Source: Asterella californica (lineage: Eukaryota; Streptophyta; Marchantiopsida; Marchantiales; Aytoniaceae). From it: 64,000 bases of DNA. Numbering within the stretch: the first letter of the stretch is position 1; each line of letters begins with the position of its first letter. Below the pieces are notes generated by a model. That model was not told the DNA's origin. It made no database searches and saw only the letters and a program-made list of their open reading frames with translations. Shown here piece by piece: positions 56,126 through 64,000 of this stretch. The DNA lies in contig JAYKYS010000008.1 in the NCBI GenBank assembly GCA_036924285.1, forward strand, positions 24,909,001-24,973,000, read 5' to 3'. Both the position numbers and the translations under genes were made by a program.

Positions 56126-57729
56126 CCTGCGCTTGCTTTGACTTTATTATACCTGTGACGAATGAGAAGCTTGTAGTGTAATAGTTTGTTCGGTACTGAC
56201 TTTGCATGCACACATAAATGATATCGCGCCAAGAATATATAGAAATATATTTCTGACGGTACTTTCAGTGTCCGATGACTGTTGTTCTCTGTCCTCAGGA
56301 AGGAGATCCTACAGACTAGTCTTCACTCCCCGACTCCTGAGTCCTCACGGTAGTATCTTCTTCTTGGATCGTTCTAGGACGACCTATACATAGCTAAGTA
56401 AGGACTAGCTAAGTAAGGACAACAAAGATGGACAAGCAAGCAGCAGCAAACAGTAAAAGTACCAAGAAAGAATACTTTTGTCCTTACGGGGATAAAAGCA
56501 CAAGTGCGGTAAGTTACGTACACAGTTCACGACCGGGACGGGATGCTTCTTGACCTACTAGGTACAGATTCTAGGAGGAGAAATCTTAGTGCTGACTGGG
56601 TAATCAAGAAACTGAGCCCAAAGCCGTACATGCGTTTCCGGTACTGTAGTACTAGCGTTGGCAACATTTTGAATCCAGCACATAGCTCACGGATTTGTTT
56701 CATTGACCCTCTTGGAAGTTGGAACTACTCTCCACATTTAGCGTCACGACTTTTTCTTCGCGTATGCTTTCTTAGTCAAGGGGCATCACGTTTCGTTTGA
56801 GCACCAGCAAAGTACGCACATGTTCTTCGACGCAATGACTGCACAGCCCCCTACTGTAGCTAGGAAGTGGTGGACAGAGATTCGTCTCTCTTCAGTCCTG
56901 AGTCATCACGGTCACACCAATCATCACCGGAAGAGAATTTCATGCAGAATATATCCTGTCTCATGTGTTGTTCTTGAATTCTCTAGAGGAGCACAATAAA
57001 ACAAATTCAGGTTCAGATTCTTTGATGTCCCAACCGTGTCCGATACTGCAGTCGGTTTCGTACAGTGATCTGTTGTTATATTCCTGTTTCTTACAGTAGA
57101 TAAGGCGGTCTACGGTCCTTAGAGTATATTGTATTATATAATCTATAATATATATGAACTTATGAATAGTATATTATATTTTATATACAATTTTATTATT
57201 TATTTTATTAGTTATAATGAATTATCACATTGTTAGAAATCTTAAGATACAGTTAAGGTTTTTGTTTTCTTATCTCATAGTGTGGTAGGTCGAAATGCAA
57301 GGGGATATAGTTTTTAATTCAGCATTTTTAGTACTCAAAACTTTTATATGGAGGATTAAGTTGACAATAAATTACCAGACAACGTAAGCAGAGCTCACTG
57401 GTTCTAAAATTATTTATTTTCTCATACTTTTTTGTGTTTGTTAGAAGTACAGTATAAAGGTGTTAGAAATACATAGACTTTTACAGCTGTCCACCTATTT
57501 TTCACATGAAGTGTTCAGTTTTTTTTTCCTATAACACATTTTGTATTTTTACTCGATATCATGAGTTTAATTTTCCTTCTGTCAGACTGAAAAGCTCCAA
57601 ACTCTTATACTGGAAAACCTGGTTAACATCCGTGAAACTCAAAAGATCTCGAATACACTATAGTATAACAGTCTATTTTATGCATATATATATACACACC
57701 AACCATGTTAAACAGTTATATAATAGCTA
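56126..57729. other. No recognised gene
   Basis: Short plus-strand ORFs near 56202 and 56543 without motifs. AT-rich from about 57120. Confidence 0.35.
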
Positions 57730-58081
57730 AGAAATGTGCTTTATCACACTCGCAATAGGTTTGTTGTGCTTGATCACACTTCTCTTAACAATGTTTTGCA
57801 TGATCACTTCTTTGACTGGATACCAAAAATAAAACTAGTCAATTTGTATTTTTCATGATGATTAAACACCCCTACTATTCAAACCGTTTCAACAATAAGT
57901 ACTGTAATACCATGCATGCTTAGAAAGCTTATGTTTGCAGTACAAGGTATCAATGACATAACAAAATGACCAGTTTCACAAGTGATAACCAGTCAAGTTA
58001 GGTGTGTGATCAAGCAATACATCGTTAAGAGAGGTATGATCACGCACAATAAACCTATTGGAGGTGTATCAGCAAATTTCT
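57730..58081. mobile_element. TIR element of the TGATCAAGC family
   Basis: Left: AGAAATGTGCTTTATCACAC, then GCAATAGGTTTGTTGTGCTT and CTCTTAACAATG. The complement of the right end is AGAAATTTGCTGATACACC, then CAATAGGTTTATTGTGCG and CTCTTAACGATG. The inverted repeats cover about 80 bp. No target duplication found. Same design as 6178-6658 with a different word set between the TGATCA motifs. Confidence 0.7.
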
Positions 58082-59093
58082 GTATCATATCATAATCATG
58101 AATTATATGATTTATAAACTACCGTATCGCAAAAACTTACGGCCGAATCCAGAATAAAAACAGTAATTTAATAGTAATGTTATAATATACCTCGTGAGAT
58201 ATCATGTATCAAACTCATGTCATCTGATGTAACTCTTGAACTCGACATAGTGTTGATAGTGTTGATTCAATTGACTGTCTCAACAAAATTAAATACAATC
58301 GGGGAATAGTACGTATTTCTCCTCAATTTTTAGTTTAGTATCTCTCTCGTATCTTTCTTTCCAAATTCTGAAGTAGAATTTACATCATTCGTTTTAAATT
58401 AGTTTCCTATATGTGTTTAGAGAGATTGCAAGGAAATACATAATATTCTATGCATGTTCTTCTCAAACCTAAAATCTTTTCTTCTTACATATTTAACATA
58501 GTCAACTATATCTACGAATCCTTCTTCTTCTTTTAAGTCTAACATGGTTAAGTTGAGATCATACTACCTAACAGTTGAGGTGTAAGATACTATTGTTGCT
58601 ATATTTATGGGATGATGTTTGATGATCTCGTGCATCCAGAGTAGTTAGTCTAGTGTCACTTTTCATATTTTCTTCATTTCTTTCATTTTTTGACACGGGA
58701 GGCTCACTAGATAACCACAATTAAGTTCCTCATCAAGGGGAAGAGACCCAATCCATCAATTTAGTCCATTTTGTGCATTGGGACCAGTTTTCACATTTCA
58801 TGTACACTAGACCACAAGTGGATAAGCATTCAATTTACATTTCTACCTATAAACCATGGACTTATTTCATGGATTGTTTGGAAAATGGAAAAATTAACTG
58901 CGGATATCATATGATACATTCTTGAAGCATGAAACAGGGAGGACATCTTTGAAACTCCCTAGATTTCCTGACGGAGCTGAACGTGCTTTATAAATTATAT
59001 AGTTTTTCGTAGAAACTTCTCTACCAGTTTGTAATGGACATCTAAGGTTTTGCAAGGGAAGACCGAAATTAATATGTATTTGTATATAGTTCC
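58082..59093. other. No recognised gene
   Basis: AT-rich spacer; no ORF with a motif, no clear repeat ends. Confidence 0.4.
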
Positions 59094-59194
59094 TTGCATA
59101 TTCACCTCTTCCAAGTTAGGAAGAGAAGAATATGCAAAAAGGTTTAATTTATGTATAACTATTTCTTCTTGAAAGGGTTAGGTTATAAATTAAA
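59094..59194 (-). repeat. Two-hairpin repeat, copy C, inverted
   Basis: TTGCATATTCACCTCTTCC, AAGTTA loop, GGAAGAGAAGAATATGCAA (59094-59137), then a second, weaker hairpin with TTTAATTTATGTATAACT and GGTTAGGTTATAAATTAAA (59141-59194). Order and words are those of copies A and B reversed. Confidence 0.55.
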
Positions 59195-62100
59195 AATATG
59201 TATACTCGTGGGAGTAACATGTCTTTATATCAAAAATTATTTTTTCACTTGAATCATTTATGGGTTTTAAATAATTGAAGCGAGCATGTGTAATCAAGTT
59301 ACCAAGTGGGTTCTAACTTTAATGATTATAACTTAATAAAGCTAATTTAGAAAAATGTGACACGTAACAATTTGTAAACCCGATCGAGTAGTACTTTCCA
59401 TGTGACTGTGCGCTCTTTAGTACATTACATTTTCACTAATGTTTTTTTGAAGGCTATTGTCAGCCAATTGCTCGTGATAATTTTGGTTACTTGTTTAAAA
59501 AATTATTTTTTATTATATTTTCCTAGAATAGCAGTTTGGATGCATATTCACACTAAAAAATTTGCTATTCCAAAGATGATTTTTTGGGTACCAAAGGTTT
59601 GAAAGAGTATGAAAGAAACGTACGTGTATACGCTAATGCAGACATGTCATCTCACCATTTTGCTACTTCTTGATTGTTTGAGTAGTTCTTGGAGCAAGTC
59701 ATGTACAATAACCATTAAGAATCCATTTGCTGATTGGATCGATCCATTCATAGACATGTTAAACACAAATTTTGATATAAATGATTTGACTTTGTTCTCT
59801 TTAGCCAAGGAAAAAGTTTGGCTTTAATGATAAGTTTGCTAGTCTTGATTTGTCTAAAAGATCGTGAAAAATATCAATAAGTGAAACTAAGCGGCAAGTG
59901 AAAACAAACTCTAATTCTCATACAAATGAACAGAATATGTATGCAATGAATAATGGTTTGACATGAGGTGATTTCACTCTACACGTTTCTATAGTCATTC
60001 TAACAAGCATTTTTGTGAAATTGAGCAACGAATATTTTTCAAACCATTCTCATCAATGTATTGAAATTTTATACTGTTGTTGATGATTATATCAGTTATG
60101 TCAGTTGTAGTAACTACGAAATCATATCGTTATTATTAATAAGATATTCCTAAATTTCTCAATGTTAAAAAAATATCCTTTTTTTTATCATTTCCTATAA
60201 AGGTTTATTAAAATCATAAACAAAATCCATGAAATAACATCCAAAATTTGAGTCCAACGCAGTGGGAAAAAATGAACGATATTACTCATATATCACCAAC
60301 ATAAGAAAAATCATTTACCACTTTACCCCATACAAGTGAAATGTGTCTCTAGACAAGCATATGTAGAGCTTAACGCTTGGACACTACCTAATTTCCATTT
60401 AACACTAGTGCTACAAGTTATCTTTAAGTCTCTTGGGGATCTCTCTCTAAATCTTTGTTGAAATGAAACTCGTCATAAGTTGTGAGATTATGGGGACTGA
60501 AAATTAATAGATCACACTAGAATTTAATCTTCCGTAGACAAAGCATAATTATCCTTTATTTCAAAGTGCAATGGTTTTCTTCTCTCACGCTTACAGCTTG
60601 AGTTGCATCTAAATTACTTTTACTCGACAAACCAACTTGAAGTGAAACTGTTCTTACTAAGGAATCATTCCGCAACTTCTTCATCCACGAAAGGTTCCAC
60701 AAACAACCAAGTATAATAATGTTATGTCTATCACTATTTGCAGAAAGTCAAATTCTTTAGCAAAAATCCTACTTAAATTAGTTTTGTGATCTGCCAATTG
60801 CATATGTTATAAGGCCACCATCTAACAATCGAAGTAGCCACAAGAGTAATTGTGTCTCTTTCTTATTGTTCATAGTTTGGCGGTGTGCATCATAACACTA
60901 CTCAAAGAGTCATCTCGCACCTCCTTTTAACAAGAAAGGTAGTAGCAAGTAGTCTATCCATCTCTCAATTTTCCTATGCCACACTCGTTAATGATAACTA
61001 AGTAAAATCATTCATAGCCAAAGTTCAAAGATTTTCCACATCTTCTATTTTTTCTTGATTATAGTTAGATTTTTTATGTTCCTCTAGAGTATTCTTCTTT
61101 TTCTTTTCTTTTTTCTAGTTAGAGTTTTTATATTCCTTGAGATCTCTCTTCCCTTTTCTTCATTCTAGTTAATTTTTTATATTCCTCGATAGTATTTTTG
61201 TTTTTTTATGCCGGTGTCATTTTCTATATTCCTCTAAAATATACACTCTGCCTACTCTGCTTGCTTCTTCTATACGAGTCCAACAATTGGAACTCTTGGT
61301 TCAACAATATGTTCACCTTCTTTATTTGCTCTCTTTTGTTGCAAAGCAACTTCGAGTTGCTTTGCAACAATATACTATGGAAAGGATCCGTTTCAACCTC
61401 ACTTAAGTTCACCCTTGAATACTTAGTTCCGAGAGAAATTCATATATCTGTCGATATTTTTCACTTGAACATTACTAGAATCTCATTACATTCTCTATAA
61501 ATAGTTGTCCACTTATTAATTTGAACTATATATCTAGATTTAACTGATACTTGTAACGTAACTGCCACAACAACCTTTACTCCACCACTATTCATTGTTT
61601 TTAGTTTCTTTTTAGAGATTCATTCCTCTATTTATATATTTAAGAGACTCCATAGCTATCCATAACCAGTATACATCTCTTCTAACCACGATCGCCAGCA
61701 TGTGTCGCATCTTGAACAATTTTGCTTGAAGTTCAAATTGCTCAATCTATAATCAATTGCTCAATCCATGTGATACTATTTCATGGTTTTGGACCAAATC
61801 ATCATATACCTTCCTCATTTATCCTCCACATAAACTGATTGCAAATTTGCTCTAGCTCCTTAAATCCAACTTTCTGAAGATCAAGTATCACAGACTCTGA
61901 GTCCTTCCAGCCTGCATAATCATCACCAGTTGTTGTTGTGTTGTCGATACAAAGAGCAAAAGAACAAATTGTCTTGTGTCTATTTTAATCTCAATTGTTA
62001 CATGAAACCTCCATTCACATGCACATTAGAAGTAGCATTTGTCATCAAACCTCTAACTAGTATAACCTATGGAAAAAGAGTGAAGTAGTTATTAATAAAA

Positions 62101-63734
62101 ATTGTATTAAATTGAAAATTTTGAGGATTAAAGAGATTTATACAAGAGATGGATTATTTCCATTCTTGTGAAATTTTGTGAGGTGAGATGCTCAGTTGTG
62201 TTCTTGATAAATCTTGTAAAACTTTTTACAATAGTTACAGAAATGCTATACGGGAGAGGTTTGTGCCCATTAGATATGTCCTATAAGCGTTTATGACTTT
62301 TCTATGTCTTTATGACTCGGGGTCACTGGACTTAAATTACAAAACCGCTTGCAATCCAATAATGGAGTTTTCATATTTATCTCTCGAGGTCTAAAATTTC
62401 AAAATATATATAAATTCAATCTTATTTTATCATTCAGTTTTCTATATAAAATATGCACTCATTAGTGAACTTATACATGCATCACCTTTTATTATTTCAG
62501 GAATTCTCTTGATCATTAATCCACCTTATAATTCAACTAGATTGCATCTAGTTTAATTACAATGTACATTAATGATAACTTGGAATTCTAAGTTATCTAT
62601 ACATGATTATCTATTAGTGATGATTTATACACACTAGAATTTGATATTATAGATTCACGACTAATGATTTTTTAATGACTTTAAAAATCAGTTAAATATA
62701 AATTATGATATTTAATTTGAAAATTATATATTTTAATCTACAAAAGATACATTCTGAACTATTTTATTAACATTTCTGATACAGTTTTACTAAAAAAAAT
62801 GATATAATAAAGCTTTTTGTAAAAGTTAGATAAACTTAGATCACAATTGCTACCTAGGTTTAGTGAAGGAGTGACCCCCAAGCCCTAAGACGTCTTATTA
62901 GGACGTCTGAATCATATATCATACCCATTGATGTAATGTGAACGTACAAACTTTCATGTCTATCAAAGCTTAAGCTTTTTTGGAGATCACACTGAAGTGG
63001 TTTCTAAAAGTTTTACATATGTAGTTATAATCACTGCTTAGTTGTAAATCTCTACTTCATACAATCCTTCAAAACTTCTTGATGATCGATCTGATTTCTG
63101 CAGACTCTGATAGTGTTTGACATTTACTGTTTAGGAACGTGAACTCCAATTTCATTATCTTCTTACTGGTCGATTATTGAGATGTCCTATTCGACAGTCA
63201 TTTGCTTTACTTGAGACATGTTTGAGAGTAAAAGATGGCGGAATATATAAGGAAGTAGCTTGAAGAACAAGATATTATATGCAAAATATGTGCAAAATAT
63301 CTTACTGAATAACCATTTACGAAAGCTGATGGTTATGTTTACATGTAATGACTGATTTCGGTTTACAACCTAAACTAGAGGAGTGGTATTTATGAAAGTT
63401 CATAACCATAATCGATTTCTTTATAGACAATGAAATTCATTTGAGATGCAGATCCAAAATAAGTGATTACTTTTCGTTGTTGAAAACCACTGTTGACATA
63501 AATTGGTGAACCGGTTATGGTTAATGAGACCAACCGTGGTTGAAGATTGAGTTTGCTCTATCAGTGTAGTTTTGTTCCTTTTGTAGTTTTATTCTGTTCC
63601 ATCAATAGTATCATTCTGTAAGGAGTATTTTCTGGTTCATGTCATGCACTCCTACCCTACCCAGTACGGAGGGAGATATTCTTTAATTACCTCTAAATAT
63701 ACCACGATCAAAAGTAATAACCGGTTTATCTACA
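59195..63734. other. AT-rich stretch without a recognised gene
   Basis: ORFs at 59402, 59609 and 61198 are Leu/Phe-rich products of AT-rich sequence and have no family signature. T-rich repeats of the type CTTTTCTT-TTCTAGTTA-AGTTTTT-ATTCCT occur near 61050-61200. One strong hairpin at 61336. Confidence 0.45.
61336..61370. repeat. Perfect 16-bp hairpin, TCG loop
   Basis: TTGTTGCAAAGCAACT, TCG, AGTTGCTTTGCAACAA. Isolated in AT-rich spacer. The same TTGTTGC core occurs in the smaller hairpin near 28126. Confidence 0.8.
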
Positions 63735-64000
63735 GAAATTTATTTGACCCCACCCCTAATATGAATGTCTGACTTGACCATACCCCTCTTTTAATTTTAC
63801 GTTAGATCACACTCTTGATTGGAAACAACAGGTTTAACAGGTTTATCGTTATGTAAAGACATCATTAGATTCAAATGCTATTGAGAGTTTTATCTTTTAT
63901 GTCTGTTTTGCTTTGTTTCAGTGTTAAATTTTGGTTTAGTTGTAATAGTGTTCAATTATTTTACAGTTGAGCAAATATGCATCCAAAGTGCAGTTTGGCT
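63735..64000. mobile_element. TIR element of the TGATCAAGC family, cut by window end
   Basis: Left end AGAAATTTATTTGACCCCACC, then GACTTGACCATACCCCTC and TTAGATCACACTC, matching the left-end grammar of the copies at 30973 and 57730. The right end lies outside the window. Confidence 0.45.

Noticed and set aside
61198..61500. 100-codon Leu/Phe-rich ORF as a membrane protein
   Set aside because: Composition follows the AT/T-rich sequence and it spans a perfect hairpin; no topology or family signature.

Overview
This is nuclear DNA of a streptophyte (land plant or close algal relative). Three things show it: an intron-containing cis-prenyltransferase gene with a long N-terminal extension, a decayed insertion of plastid DNA with the streptophyte order trnQ-psbK-psbI-trnS, and Ty3-type LTR retrotransposons. 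Introns are short (about 70 nt in the left-edge gene, 552 and 291 nt in the prenyltransferase). Most of the window is AT-rich repeat-derived DNA. I cannot name the species.

Left part (1-14,040): a transposase-like gene with a SAP-like segment, spliced in consistent phase but broken by two in-frame TGA codons; a possible minus-strand host gene with a TATA box; an 831-bp Mutator-like foldback element with a perfect 9-bp target duplication; a TIR element built from TGATCAAGC motifs; two copies of a repeat that ends in two successive hairpins; tRNA-like (SINE-like) repeats; and a decayed Rep-type HUH endonuclease gene. From 14,040 to about 22,000 I see no gene.

Middle (22,040-34,955): one convincing intact host gene, a three-exon cis-prenyltransferase of 383 residues; an unrecognised decayed gene; a LINE-like reverse transcriptase remnant; and the plastid-derived segment.

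Right-centre (34,956-55,365): a nest. An old Ty3-type element with TGTCG...CGACA ends and a 4-bp ACGG target duplication landed inside the nuclear copy of plastid trnS-GCU. A block of decayed coding DNA lies inside its 5' LTR, and a nearly intact, recent Ty3 element (799-bp LTRs with 6 differences, GACC target duplication, tRNA-Glu-like primer site) sits inside that block. The young element carries an extra zinc-knuckle ORF ahead of gag, and gag and pol share one frame separated by a single TGA.

Right part (55,366-64,000): no confident gene; two more members of the TGATCAAGC element family and an inverted copy of the two-hairpin repeat.

Only the prenyltransferase looks like a working host gene. 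The rest mainly records successive insertion and mutational decay.
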